Source: Bacteroides sp. (lineage in GTDB: Bacteria > Bacteroidota > Bacteroidia > Bacteroidales > Bacteroidaceae). Taken from it: DNA of 64,000 bases. The position numbers and the translations under genes are program-made. The stretch spans positions 124,001-188,000 of the forward strand of contig SUXW01000001.1 of the NCBI GenBank assembly GCA_015060765.1, read 5' to 3'. A model generated the notes under the pieces. The model saw only the letters and a list, made by a program, of their open reading frames with translations, did no database searches and was not told where the DNA came from. Below, piece by piece: positions 35,229-46,300 of the stretch (position 1 is its first letter; each line of letters starts with the position of its first letter).

Positions 35229-37697
35229 ATGAAAAAACGCTTGTATGTTATTTGTATGTGTGTGATGCTTCTTTTCACAGGAAAAGTGTATTCATCGGAT
35301 GTTAAGTTGTGGTACAGCCGTCCTGCTAAGACTTGGGTAGAAGCGCTTCCTCTGGGTAACTCAAGAGTGGGAGCAATGGTGTTTGGAGGTACATCGCGCG
35401 AAGAACTTCAGTTGAATGAAGAAACATTATGGGCAGGCAGCCCGTATCGGAATGAAAAGGAAGGGGCATTGGATAGTCTTCCCGCTATTCGTAAATTGAT
35501 ATTCGAAAAGAAGTATATGGAGGCTCAGGAACTCATCCAGCGTTCCTATTATACCGGTCGTTATGGTATGCCTTACCAAACCGTGGGTAGCGTATTCCTG
35601 GATTTCCCAGGACACGAAAAGGCTACTGATTATTATCGTGATCTGGATATTTCGAAGGCCGTAGCTACTACCCGTTATGTGGTGGATGGGGTGACTTACC
35701 AACGCGAAGTGTTCACTTCGTTTGCCGATAATGTATTGATTGTCAAACTGACTGCCAGTGAAAAAGGAAAGCTGAACTTCTCGGTTAGCTATGATACTCC
35801 GTTGCCGGGAAAGAAAGTCGTTGCCCGTGGAAAGAAACTGGTGCTTACCGGTAAGGGTACCGATCACGAAGGTGTTAAGGGAATCATCCGTATGGAAACT
35901 CAGACACATGCCGTTCCGCAAGGTGGTAAGATGAAGGTCTTGGCCGACCGTATCCAGGTGGAAAGTGCGGATGAAGTGATCCTTTACGTTTCGACTGCTA
36001 CCAACTTTGTAGACTATATGCATGCCAATGCCAACGAAAGCAAACGTGCCGGCAATTATTTGAAGTTGGCTATGAAGCAAAAGTACGATACCGCTTTGGC
36101 CAATCATATCGCTTACTATCAGGAACAGTTCAATCGGGTGAAGTTGGATTTGGGCTCATCAGCTTCGGCCAAGATGGAAACGGTAGAACGTGTAGCGAAG
36201 TTCAATGAAGGGAATGACCCGTCGTTGGCTGCTTTAATGTTCCAGTATGGTCGTTATCTGTTGATTTCTTCTTCCCAACCGGGTGGACAACCAGCCAATT
36301 TGCAAGGTATATGGAATCATAAACTCAATGCGCCTTGGGACGGTAAATATACCATCAATATCAATACGGAAATGAACTATTGGCCGGCCGAAGTGACCAA
36401 CCTGACAGAAACTCACCAGCCTTTGTTCGAGTTGGTAAAGGATTTGTCGGTTAACGGACAAGAAACAGCCCGCAAGATGTATGGTGCCGATGGTTGGGTG
36501 GCTCATCACAATACGGACATATGGCGTGCTACAGGACCGGTGGACAAGGCTTTTTATGGTACTTGGCCCATGGGTGGCGGTTGGCTGACTACTCATTTAT
36601 GGCAACATTATTTGTATACCGGTGATGTGAATTTCCTTCGGGAAGTTTATCCAGCAATGAAAGGAGCTGCTGATTTCTATATGGATTATTTGGTGAAACA
36701 TCCGGAATACGGTTGGTTGGTTACTGCTCCGTCTATGTCGCCCGAACATGGTCCCAAAGGAGAAAACACTCAAAAGGCATCGACCATTGTGGCTGGATGC
36801 ACCATGGACAATCAGATTATCTTCGATGTACTGAGTAATGCTCTGCAAGCATCGGCTATACTGAATCAACCGAAGGCTTATCAAGATTCATTGAAACAAG
36901 TGATGAATGCTTTGCCCCCGATGCAGGTGGGCCGTCATAATCAGTTGCAGGAATGGTTGGAGGATTTGGATGACCCGAAGGACCAACATCGTCACATCTC
37001 ACATGTATATGGTTTGTTCCCGAGTAACCAAATTTCTCCTTATAGCCATCCGTTGTTGTTCCAGGCTGCCAAGAATACCTTGATGCAACGTGGCGATGAG
37101 GCTACCGGTTGGTCGATTGGTTGGAAAATCAATTTGTGGGCCCGTTTGTTGGATGGTAATCATGCTTATAAAATGGTGTGCAATTTGTTGAAACTTCTTC
37201 CTAATGACGAGGTGAAAGAAGCGTATCCGCAAGGACGTACTTATCCGAATTTGTTTGATGCCCATCCACCTTTCCAGATTGACGGTAACTTCGGTTATAC
37301 CGCCGGTGTAGCCGAAATGTTGATGCAAAGTCACGATGGTGCAGTACATCTGTTGCCGGCCTTGCCCGATGCATGGGGGAAAGGTAGCGTACAAGGTTTG
37401 GTGGCTCGTGGAGGCTTTGTAGTGGATATGGAATGGGACGGAACTCAATTGCAGAGTGCAAAGATCCATTCCCGTTTGGGTGGTAATCTCCGCATCCGTT
37501 CGTATGTTCCTTTGAAGGGTAAGGGCTTGAAACCGGCTGAGGGTAAGAACCCCAATGCATTCTTTGCATTGCCGGAAATAAAGACTCCTATCGTATCGGA
37601 AGCCATCAATCCGCAATATCCTATCTTGAATCAAATCTATGAATACGATTTGATGACCGAAAAGGGACAGGATTATAGTTTGGAAAGAGGTTTGTAA
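35229..37697 (+). CDS. GH95-family alpha-L-fucosidase (or alpha-L-galactosidase)
   Basis: An exported 822-residue enzyme with a signal peptide at about 1-22. The N-terminal GH95 domain starts [20 protein letters not shown] and has [11 protein letters not shown]. The (alpha/alpha)6 barrel shows the GH95 active-site stretches: LQGIWN, then [13 protein letters not shown] (catalytic asparagines), [10 protein letters not shown] (general acid Glu) and [16 protein letters not shown] (Asp). All expected residues are present. It releases terminal alpha-1,2-linked L-fucose, or L-galactose, from glycans by inversion. It stands alone between a double hairpin and a long intergenic region. Confidence 0.93.
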   Translation: MKKRLYVICMCVMLLFTGKVYSSDVKLWYSRPAKTWVEALPLGNSRVGAMVFGGTSREELQLNEETLWAGSPYRNEKEGALDSLPAIRKLIFEKKYMEAQELIQRSYYTGRYGMPYQTVGSVFLDFPGHEKATDYYRDLDISKAVATTRYVVDGVTYQREVFTSFADNVLIVKLTASEKGKLNFSVSYDTPLPGKKVVARGKKLVLTGKGTDHEGVKGIIRMETQTHAVPQGGKMKVLADRIQVESADEVILYVSTATNFVDYMHANANESKRAGNYLKLAMKQKYDTALANHIAYYQEQFNRVKLDLGSSASAKMETVERVAKFNEGNDPSLAALMFQYGRYLLISSSQPGGQPANLQGIWNHKLNAPWDGKYTININTEMNYWPAEVTNLTETHQPLFELVKDLSVNGQETARKMYGADGWVAHHNTDIWRATGPVDKAFYGTWPMGGGWLTTHLWQHYLYTGDVNFLREVYPAMKGAADFYMDYLVKHPEYGWLVTAPSMSPEHGPKGENTQKASTIVAGCTMDNQIIFDVLSNALQASAILNQPKAYQDSLKQVMNALPPMQVGRHNQLQEWLEDLDDPKDQHRHISHVYGLFPSNQISPYSHPLLFQAAKNTLMQRGDEATGWSIGWKINLWARLLDGNHAYKMVCNLLKLLPNDEVKEAYPQGRTYPNLFDAHPPFQIDGNFGYTAGVAEMLMQSHDGAVHLLPALPDAWGKGSVQGLVARGGFVVDMEWDGTQLQSAKIHSRLGGNLRIRSYVPLKGKGLKPAEGKNPNAFFALPEIKTPIVSEAINPQYPILNQIYEYDLMTEKGQDYSLERGL

Positions 37698-37741
37698 TCT
37701 CTCTACAAAAAAAAGTTTTTTTCGATTTTACTTGCATCTTA

Positions 37742-37823
37742 CACTCGATACTGAGTGTCAATAAGTTAGGGTGTGTAGGTAAAATGTGTAAGGTGGTTAC
37801 CTACACACTTTTCCTACACACCT
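37742..37823. repeat. Hairpin and CCTACACAC repeats after the GH95 gene
   Basis: ACACTC/GAGTGT at 37742-37759 forms a small hairpin. GTGTGTAGGTAA (37772-37783) pairs with TTACCTACACAC (37798-37809), and CCTACACACC occurs again at 37814-37823. This could be the terminator of the GH95 gene or a binding region. The rest of the 487-base gap up to 38184 shows only the 21-bp repeats. Confidence 0.5.
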
Positions 37824-38009
37824 TGTTTGTTGTTTTAATTGTCTGTTTGGTTTAATTTGTTGTAAATCAGTTTGATACGAGCCGTTGTAGGTCTCGACCT
37901 TCAATCCCGATACCTTGATGGGCTTTAGCATAGGGAGAGGGTAGTGTATACGGTAGACAAACAGGCTGGGAGGCCGGATGAATGGTTTCTCAAAGGTGAA
38001 GTTTTATTC

Positions 38010-38089
38010 GTACTCCACCGCAGTACGATTAAACTGCGATGAAGTACAATAGTACTGCGGTGGAATACAATTGTACTGCGATGCAGTAC
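38010..38089. repeat. Four tandem 21-bp palindromic repeats
   Basis: Four 17-base palindromic units related to GTACTGCGRTGNARTAC start at 38010, 38031, 38052 and 38073, an exact 21-base period. The first unit reads as the complement of the third. They lie about 95 bases before the first alpha-2-macroglobulin-like gene. They could bind a dimeric protein on every second helical turn or be a small intergenic repeat family. Confidence 0.8.
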
Positions 38090-38184
38090 AAAGGATGAAA
38101 AGTGGCCTTTCATCTTATTTAACGTACTTTCTGTGGTTTATTCAAATGATTTTCGTTTCTTTGTTAAAACTAAACCATTGAGAT

Positions 38185-41100
38185 ATGAACAAATTACGAA
38201 TCATTGGAATCATCCTTTTTATAATCAGTATCATGACTACTATTCAAGCTCAATCATACAATCGTCTTTGGAAACAGGTGGAGGAACAGGAAAAGAAAGA
38301 CTTGCCGAAATCTGTTATAACCGAGGCTCAAAAGATTTTCGAGAAGGCAAAGGCCGAGAAGAATGCTCCACAGATGATGAAGGCTTATCTCACCATGATG
38401 ACATATCGGGGTGAAATAGCTCCCGATAGCATTGAAGTGGATAGAAACTACCTGAAGGAGTGGGCGGAAGATAAGGCTACATCGGTGGTGGATAAGGCCG
38501 TACTTCATTCCATTTTGGCAGGCTTGTACATCGAACAGGACTTTGAAAAAGGAAATGCTTATTTGCATGCTTCATTGAAGGATAGCCTGACTCTTTTTGA
38601 GTATCCGGCGGGTAAATTGGTTCCGATGGTAAAAGTGGGGGCTACCAGCCGGTTGTATTTCGATGACAACTTGTATGATTTGTTGGCCCGTAGAGCCATT
38701 GATTTGTGGAGGAATAATCAATGGAGAACCGAAAGAACTAAAGTAGAAGAAGAGATATCCAAATCCTATCAAGTATTGCTTGACCATTATGAAAAGACCG
38801 GTAAGCGAAGTGCTTGGTTGCTGACTGCTCTTGATGCCGATTCGGGTGCTGATGAGGCCAAACTCCGTACATGGATAAAGGAATACGGCGATTGGGATGT
38901 TTGTGCAGAGGTCTATATCCGGTTGGCCCAACGCATGGCGCATGAAGACAATCCGGCCGAACGCTTGGAGGTGGTACGAGAAGGTATCCGTCGTTATCCC
39001 AACTACAATCGGGTGAATGTTCTGAAGAATATGGAGAAGGAAATCCTTTCGCCAAGAGTAAGTGTGACGATACCTTCGGCTTATCCCGACAAACCGATAA
39101 AGGTATCGGTTAATTATCGCAATTTGGAACGGTTGGATGTAGAGATATATCAGCTCCGTTTAGAGGCAGATGTTATATCGAAAATAAATGAAAAGACGGT
39201 AAAGAAATATGGTACCTTGTATCATAAAGAATCCATTGACCTGTTGCCGACTCCCGATTATCGGATGACGGATACATTGGCCTATTTGAAACCCCTTCCT
39301 GAAGGAGTCTATTATGTAGTGATGATGGATAAGACCCGTGCCGTGAAGGACGGAACATGGTTGGTGGTAAATGCAGAAATGGAAATCTATCGTCCATTGC
39401 CCGACAATAAAGTTGAAACGGTTATCCTGGATAAGGAAACGGGCAAGCCGAATAAAGTGTCGATAAGAAAAGAGAAGGAAAGATGGAATCGATACAATTA
39501 TTCGGATAATGACATGAAACGGATAAAAGTCAGCTTGTTTACCGATCGTGCAATTTATCGCCCCGGCCAGACGGTATATTTCTCAGGGCTTGTTTATGAA
39601 CAGCAACAAGATTCAGTCAAGGTGATGAAAGGAAAATCCATGCAGGTGTCTTTGTTGGATGATAATTATAAGAAAGTTAATACATTGGAGTTGAAGACGA
39701 ATGATTTTGGTACCTTCAGCCAGTCATTTGTATTGCCTGAGAATTGTCAGACGGGAGTATGGCTTATCAAAGCAACGAGCACTACCGTGTCGATAAGAGT
39801 AGAAGAATACAAACGACCGACTTTCGAAGTGACATTCAATTCCGTAAATACAACTTATCAAGCAGGAGATTCCATTCTGGTAACGGGGAAGGCTACGACT
39901 TTTTCCGGTGCACCCGTACAAAATGCTCGGGTAAACTATGATATTACATGTATGGAAAATTCATGGTGGCGAATGAGAGGCTCGACGGTACATCGTACGG
40001 AAGGAGAGGCCTTGACTGATGCTGGCGGTTGCTTTACCATTCCTGTACGCTTTCTCCCGAGTCCTGACGAAAAGAAATATTGGTATTATTCCTATGTTGT
40101 ATCTGCACAAGTGACTTCAATGGCCGGTGAGACACAGATGGGAGAATTGACATTGCCTTTGGGAAGTTCCTCTTTACGACTGAAAGTGAATCATTGGAAG
40201 GAGACATTTGTCAAAGAACAACCGGAAAAAATCTCCGTCGATGTACAAAATCTCATGGGGCAACCGATTGCTACGATGGTGGATTGTAAAGTATTTAAAG
40301 GTGAACAATCGCTCTTGTCTTTTGAGGTTAAGTCTAATGAACTCTTTACGTCTGACGCCTTCAAACCATTGCCTTCTGGAGAATATACAATGAAAGTGAG
40401 TGCAAAGGACGAACAAGGAAATGTTTGTGAGGAAAGTTATCCGTTTGTTCTATTCTCCTTGAAGGATACTCGTGTGCCTTGTGATGAAATGGAGTGGAAT
40501 TATCAAACGAGTGATACTTTCCCGGCTTCTCTTTATTTCGGTACTAAAGAAAAGGACGTGACCGTATTCTATGACGTATTTTCGGGTAATAAACGACTCG
40601 AGAGTAAACAGATAGTATTGTCGGATTCTTTACTTCGCTTTGATTTTGATTATAAGGAAGAATATGGAGATGGTGTCATGGTATCTATGGCATTCGTCAA
40701 GAATAGCCAACTTTATCATCGGTATTTCACTATCAAGAAACCTCAACCGGATAAGGAATTGCAATTGAAGTGGACGACTTTCCGTGACAAACTTCAGCCG
40801 GGAAGCAAGGAAACGTGGACTTTGCAGGTGGCTTATCCGAATGGGACACCGGCTGATGCAGAATTGTTGGCCACCATGTACGATGCTTCTTTGGATGGCT
40901 TTGTACCTCATCATTGGAATTTCCGTTTGCTTTTTAATCGAAATATACCTCATACTTCATGGAGGGTGGAAAGTAATAATCCGAGTTGGTTGAATCTGAA
41001 TTTTCCTCTTCGTCCCTTGAAAACAGCTCCGTTGGATTATAGTGAGTTGATTATTCCTTTTAGAATGGATGTATGGACAGGAGGTATGGTGATGTATAGT

Positions 41101-43341
41101 GCCCGTTCTTCCAAAGCTTTGAATGAGGTGATTGTTATAACCGAAAACAATGCAGATGAGGAAATGGTAGAACTAAAACAATCTGATGTGATAGATGAAA
41201 AAAGTACCGATAATAAGATGCTTCGTACCAACTTTGCCGAAACAGCCTTCTTCTACCCGAATCTGCGTACCGATGCCAATGGAGAAGTGAAGATTGAATT
41301 TACACTTCCCGAAAGTCTGACCACTTGGAGGTTCATGGGGTTGGCACATACTAAGGATATGGATTACGGACAGATTACATCGGAAGTAGTGGCCAGCAAG
41401 GAATTTATGTTGCAACCCCATATGCCTCGTTTCGTGCGGATAGGTGACGAAGTGAGCCTGTCTGCTTCGCTCATCAATCAGAGTGATAAGGATGTGATTG
41501 GTAATGTGCGGATGGAATTGTTCAATCCGGCTACCGACAAGGTATATATGGTGAAGAAACAACGCTTCCTGATTACTCCGAATGCAACGACTACGGTTCA
41601 TTTCGGCTTTGAAGTGAGCGAGGAGTATACGGATTTGGCCGTTCGCTGGATAGCCGAAGGCGATACATTCAGTGATGGAGAACAACGGGTGCTTCCGGTA
41701 CTCAGCAACAAGCAACAGATAACGGAAAGTGTACCTTTGTACATCAATGGCGAGGGTACTTCCACTTTCTCACTCGAGAGTCTGTTCAATCATCATAGCA
41801 AGAGCATCAGCGATCCGAAGATGATAGTTGATTTTACGGGTAATCCGGGATGGTATGCCGTACAGGCCTTACCTTTATTGCAGAATCCGGATAATGAGAA
41901 TGCCATTTCGTGGGCAGTGGCTTATTATGCCAATACGTTGAGCGGTTATTTGGCAAAGACAAATGCTGAAATCACTTCCCGTTTCGATGCGGATACATTA
42001 AGTGCTCGTACCTCTATGGCTATCCGTCAGTTGCAGGAATTGCAAGATTCCGAAGGAGCCTGGAGCTGGTACAAGGGAATGAGTGGTAGCCGATACATCA
42101 CCACACAGGTAATGGAATTACTGACTCGTTTGCAACAATTGACAGGCCAACCGTTGGTTGAAAAAGAAAGCAATGGAATGTATGAAAAGGCTTTGGCTTA
42201 TTTGACCAGGAAAGCCAAGGAAGAATATACCCGCATGAAGAAATGGGAGAAGGAAGGTATGAAGAATCTCTGTCCTTCCGAACAAGTATTGCATTATTTG
42301 TACATCTGTGCTCTGAATGGTAACCAAAAAGCCGATAAAGAAGTGAACCGCTATTTTATCGACAAACTGGTGCAGTTGGATAAAATAGGTATGCTTACTA
42401 TTTATGGTAAGGCATGTGCTTCCATCATTCTTCAGGATGCGGGATATGAAGCGAAAGCAAAGGCATATCTCCAATCGGTAATGGAGTATTCCGTATACAC
42501 GGATGAAATGGGACGCTATTTCGATACGCCTCGGGCAGAATATTCATGGTATAGTTACAAGATACCGACTCAGGTAGCTGTTCTTGAAGCCATACATCGG
42601 ATAGCCAACGAAGAAAAGACGATAGAAGAGTTGAAGCGTTGGCTTTTGCAACAGAAGAGAACGCAAGACTGGGATACTCCTATAGCTACTGCCGATGCCG
42701 TTTATGCTTTGTTGAATGTAGGCGAAAACGTACTGACGAACACGGGTGAATGTCAAATCGTTTTAGGCAAGGAAAAGATACGTGTAACCAAGAACGATAC
42801 GTTGGCTTATGTTCATCAAGAGATAAAGGGTGATGTTTTGGATATCCGGAAAGTAACGGTAAAGAAAGAATCGAAAGGTATTGGTTGGGGAGCCGTTTAT
42901 GCCGAATATTGGGAAGATATGGACAAAATCGGTGTGCAAGGCAATGCGTTGAGTATTCGTAAGGAAGTTTATAAAGACGGCAAGCCGTTGGGCAACACCG
43001 ATGTCTTGAAGGTAGGTGATAAGCTTACGATACGTCTTACAATCAAGGCCGACCGTGATATGGACTTCATCGAAGTGAAGGATGAACGGGCCGCATGTAT
43101 GGAGCCAGTTGATGTGCTTTCCGGGTATCGTTGGAAAGATGGTCTGGGATACTTCCAACGTACAAAGGATTCATCAACGTCTTTCTACATGGACCAACTA
43201 CGTAAAGGTACTTATACGCTTTCGTATGAAGTGTATGTGAATATGGCTGGTACCTATCAGGAAGGTGCTGCTACCATCCAATCGGTTTATGCCCCAGAAT
43301 TTGGAGGTTATGTGGGTGGGAGAATAATAACGATAGACTAA
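38185..43341 (+). CDS. Alpha-2-macroglobulin-like surface/periplasmic protein, copy 1
   Basis: A 1718-residue exported protein with a signal peptide at about 1-23. After a helical N-terminal region (about 25-290), macroglobulin-like domains follow, including an MG2-type stretch (SLFTDRAIYRPGQTVYFSGL) and the A2M domain (RTNFAETAFFYPNLRTDANG). A helical complement-like domain and a receptor-binding-like C-terminus complete it. The thioester CxEQ is absent; the corresponding region reads ALPLLQNPDNENAISW, so covalent trapping of proteases is not expected. Such proteins are thought to protect bacteria from proteases or act at the envelope. The 3' part from 41221 is almost identical to the next gene. 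Confidence 0.9.
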   Translation: MNKLRIIGIILFIISIMTTIQAQSYNRLWKQVEEQEKKDLPKSVITEAQKIFEKAKAEKNAPQMMKAYLTMMTYRGEIAPDSIEVDRNYLKEWAEDKATSVVDKAVLHSILAGLYIEQDFEKGNAYLHASLKDSLTLFEYPAGKLVPMVKVGATSRLYFDDNLYDLLARRAIDLWRNNQWRTERTKVEEEISKSYQVLLDHYEKTGKRSAWLLTALDADSGADEAKLRTWIKEYGDWDVCAEVYIRLAQRMAHEDNPAERLEVVREGIRRYPNYNRVNVLKNMEKEILSPRVSVTIPSAYPDKPIKVSVNYRNLERLDVEIYQLRLEADVISKINEKTVKKYGTLYHKESIDLLPTPDYRMTDTLAYLKPLPEGVYYVVMMDKTRAVKDGTWLVVNAEMEIYRPLPDNKVETVILDKETGKPNKVSIRKEKERWNRYNYSDNDMKRIKVSLFTDRAIYRPGQTVYFSGLVYEQQQDSVKVMKGKSMQVSLLDDNYKKVNTLELKTNDFGTFSQSFVLPENCQTGVWLIKATSTTVSIRVEEYKRPTFEVTFNSVNTTYQAGDSILVTGKATTFSGAPVQNARVNYDITCMENSWWRMRGSTVHRTEGEALTDAGGCFTIPVRFLPSPDEKKYWYYSYVVSAQVTSMAGETQMGELTLPLGSSSLRLKVNHWKETFVKEQPEKISVDVQNLMGQPIATMVDCKVFKGEQSLLSFEVKSNELFTSDAFKPLPSGEYTMKVSAKDEQGNVCEESYPFVLFSLKDTRVPCDEMEWNYQTSDTFPASLYFGTKEKDVTVFYDVFSGNKRLESKQIVLSDSLLRFDFDYKEEYGDGVMVSMAFVKNSQLYHRYFTIKKPQPDKELQLKWTTFRDKLQPGSKETWTLQVAYPNGTPADAELLATMYDASLDGFVPHHWNFRLLFNRNIPHTSWRVESNNPSWLNLNFPLRPLKTAPLDYSELIIPFRMDVWTGGMVMYSARSSKALNEVIVITENNADEEMVELKQSDVIDEKSTDNKMLRTNFAETAFFYPNLRTDANGEVKIEFTLPESLTTWRFMGLAHTKDMDYGQITSEVVASKEFMLQPHMPRFVRIGDEVSLSASLINQSDKDVIGNVRMELFNPATDKVYMVKKQRFLITPNATTTVHFGFEVSEEYTDLAVRWIAEGDTFSDGEQRVLPVLSNKQQITESVPLYINGEGTSTFSLESLFNHHSKSISDPKMIVDFTGNPGWYAVQALPLLQNPDNENAISWAVAYYANTLSGYLAKTNAEITSRFDADTLSARTSMAIRQLQELQDSEGAWSWYKGMSGSRYITTQVMELLTRLQQLTGQPLVEKESNGMYEKALAYLTRKAKEEYTRMKKWEKEGMKNLCPSEQVLHYLYICALNGNQKADKEVNRYFIDKLVQLDKIGMLTIYGKACASIILQDAGYEAKAKAYLQSVMEYSVYTDEMGRYFDTPRAEYSWYSYKIPTQVAVLEAIHRIANEEKTIEELKRWLLQQKRTQDWDTPIATADAVYALLNVGENVLTNTGECQIVLGKEKIRVTKNDTLAYVHQEIKGDVLDIRKVTVKKESKGIGWGAVYAEYWEDMDKIGVQGNALSIRKEVYKDGKPLGNTDVLKVGDKLTIRLTIKADRDMDFIEVKDERAACMEPVDVLSGYRWKDGLGYFQRTKDSSTSFYMDQLRKGTYTLSYEVYVNMAGTYQEGAATIQSVYAPEFGGYVGGRIITID
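41221..43316 (+). repeat. 2.1 kb direct repeat shared with 46558-48653
   Basis: The 3' parts of the two alpha-2-macroglobulin-like genes match at a constant offset of 5337 bases, with no indels seen. By eye, scattered differences occur in the first 200 bases and the last 150 bases. About 41420-43167 appears identical. The 5' parts of the genes are clearly divergent, so this is a local homogenised tract, most simply gene conversion. Confidence 0.85.
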
Positions 43342-43353
43342 TAAAGTTTGCTT

Positions 43354-46300
43354 ATGAAAAGGTTTGGATTTATTCTTTTGGGTATATCTGTTGTTGTATG
43401 TATGGTGTTGATGTATCTACATTCTTATAGTTATATGTGGATGTATGTAGAGAATCTTGCAGAAGAGGGATATCCGAAATTGGCCATTACTAAAATAGAG
43501 AAGATATACGAGAAAGCGAAGAATGATAAGAATATGCCTCAAATGTTGAAAGCATATTTGAATAGGATGGCTTTTCGAGGTGAAATATCTTCCGATAGTG
43601 TACAAGTGGATATTAAAGGATTAGAAAAATGGGCTATAGATTCGACAACTTCTGTATATGATAGAGCTGTCTTGTATTCTATTATGGGGGGTGTTGTCTT
43701 GTTGAATGACTTTGATAAAGGAACGGAATTTTTAAGCCTTTCTTTAAAAGACAGTGCTTTGTTAGCCGATTATCCTGCAAGTAAATTGGGAGTAATGGTC
43801 AAAAGTGGTCATACAAATGAACAGTATATGAATGATAATTTGTATGAAATGTTAGTTCGTCATGCCATCAAATGTTATCAGGATAATTTGTGGTCTGATA
43901 CTAATTGCTGCGTTCAGTGTAAAATAAATGAATTATATCGTTCTTTACTAAAACATTACGAAAATAGTGGTAATCGTGCTGCTTGGTTGTTGACTTGTTT
44001 GGATGCATACCCTCAAGCTGATACGGCTTTTTGGGAGAATTTGATAAAAGAATATGGAGAAGAAGAAGTGTGTGCGGAAGTGTATCTTCGATTATCACAA
44101 GAGTGCTTGCGTGATGAACGAAATGTGGAATGTGTGAATTTGTTGAATAAGGCTATTAAACAATATCCTTTTTACAATCGTATTAATGTATTAAAAGAGA
44201 TGTTGAATGGGCTGGTAGCACCAGAACTTGATGTGAAAGCTTCATTTGTCTATCCGGACAAACCTATCTCATTGTCGTTGAACTATCGCAACTTAAATAA
44301 TCTGGTTGTTGATGTATATAAAGTAAATATGCCTATTGATGGAGTGGGCTTTTCTGACTTAAATGAAAAAACACTGCATAAATACACAACATTCTTGCGT
44401 CAGGAAAATATTAAGATTAACCCTACGCCTGATTATCATTCAGTAGATACAATCATTACTTTAAATGCTTTGCCAAACGGTATTTATTATTTGCAAATGG
44501 AAGCCCATGGTAAAAAGAAAGGAATTGGAAACATGGTGCTGTATGTGTCTTCTTTGCAAATGATTGCTCGTTCGTCTTCAAGTAGTCGGCGTGAAATTGT
44601 AGTGGTAGATAAGGAAAATGGTCATCCTGTTACCGATGCTGTTGTTTTTGTATATGCTAAAGCAAATGGGCATTATACTTTTATTGATGTCTTAAATGAA
44701 AATGAATACAACTTGTTTGACAACAACAAGTATGATTCTAAATTGTATTATCAAGCTCGAACAAATGACGATAAATCTATGCTCCCAGCTCAATTAGATT
44801 TTGGATATTTCTTTGATTTTGAGCCCAATCATAAAGAAAAAGTGAATATTAATCTTTTTACAGACCGTAGTATCTATCGTCCAGGGCAGAAGGTGCATTT
44901 TTCGGGAATAGCATATAGACAGTTGGGGGATTCTGTGGAAGTTTTGAAACAAACTCCTTTTGAAGTTAAACTGAAATATTCAAGAGAAAAAGAGGTAGAA
45001 GCAACTAAGGTTTATACTAATATGTACGGATCCTTTTCAGGCTTTTTTGATATACCGAAAAATGAAGTAGGAATTTATACTATTTCTGTAGGTGATGAAA
45101 CAAAATGGATACGTGTAGAAGAATATAAGCGGCCTACTTTTGAAGTAACTTTTGATGAACTGGATGAAACCTATCGGGTTGGTGATAGTATTATGGTAAA
45201 AGGAAAAGCTTATACTTTTGCCGGTGCTCCTGTTAGAGAGGCTATTGTGAGATATAAGGTTACGGGTGTCAATTATGATAGAAGAAATTATAGAGGGAGT
45301 GAAACTGTTTTGGCAGCAGGAGAGGTGAAGACGGATATAAAGGGATATTTTTCCATACCGGTTCATTTCCAATTATTGGGAGCCATAAAGGATTTTGTAT
45401 ATGGATGTAATGAAATTACGGTTGATGTCGTAAATGGTGCGGGTGAAATGCAATCGGGTAGATTGAATTTGCCCTTTGCAAAATCTTCTGTCTTGCTTGA
45501 AATGGAACATTGGAAACATAATATCGTTAAGGAACGAATTTCCCCAATAAAACCCATTGTTGTCAATTTGAACAATAAATGTGTAGCAATAGATGTTCAT
45601 ACTTGGGTGTTGTCTGAAAAAGGTGATACTTGTTTGAACTGGGTGATGCCGTCCAATGAGACATTTATGCCAAAGGGGTTGTGTAACCTTCCTTCAGGAT
45701 TTTATCAGTTAGTTGTAAAAGCTGGTGAAGACAATGGTAATTCTGATATGAGGGTATATCCTTTTGTCCTTTATTCTGAAAGGTCATCCCGAATGCCATA
45801 TAAAACTTCATTGTGGGAATTTCAAACTAGTGAAATGTTTACTGAAAATATTCCTGCTACTATTTATTGGGGAAGTAGTGAAGATAGTGTCCACCTTTTT
45901 TATGATGTGTATAGTGGAAACAGGAAAATAGAAAGCAGGCAGATAGTCTTTTCTGATTCTCTACTTGTTTTTCAATTTCCATATAAGAAGGTATATGGTG
46001 ATGGTATAAGTGTTTCCTTGGCTTTTATGAAAAAGAATAAGTTATATAATAAAGTCTTTACTATAGAAAAACCACAACCGGACAAAAGACTCAACGTTCG
46101 TTGGAAAACTTTTAGGGACAAACTGCAACCCGGAGCAAGGGAAACATGGACATTAAATGTATCCAGATTGGATGGAAAACCGGTGAATGCCAATTTTATG
46201 GCTACTTTATACGATGCTTCATTGGATGTTCTGTCAGAACACAATTGGCGGATTGAATTGGAATTCCTTCGTAGAATTCCGTACGTCAATTGGTTTTATT

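Noticed and set aside
38010-38089. Possible CRISPR array
   Set aside because: The units are contiguous with only about 4 bases between palindromes, no unique spacers and no cas genes nearby.
37925-38113. A minus-strand frame encoding seven-residue repeats such as VLHRSTI
   Set aside because: The repeats follow from the 21-bp palindromic DNA repeats. There is no start context or promoter, and the palindrome explains the pattern better than a protein does.
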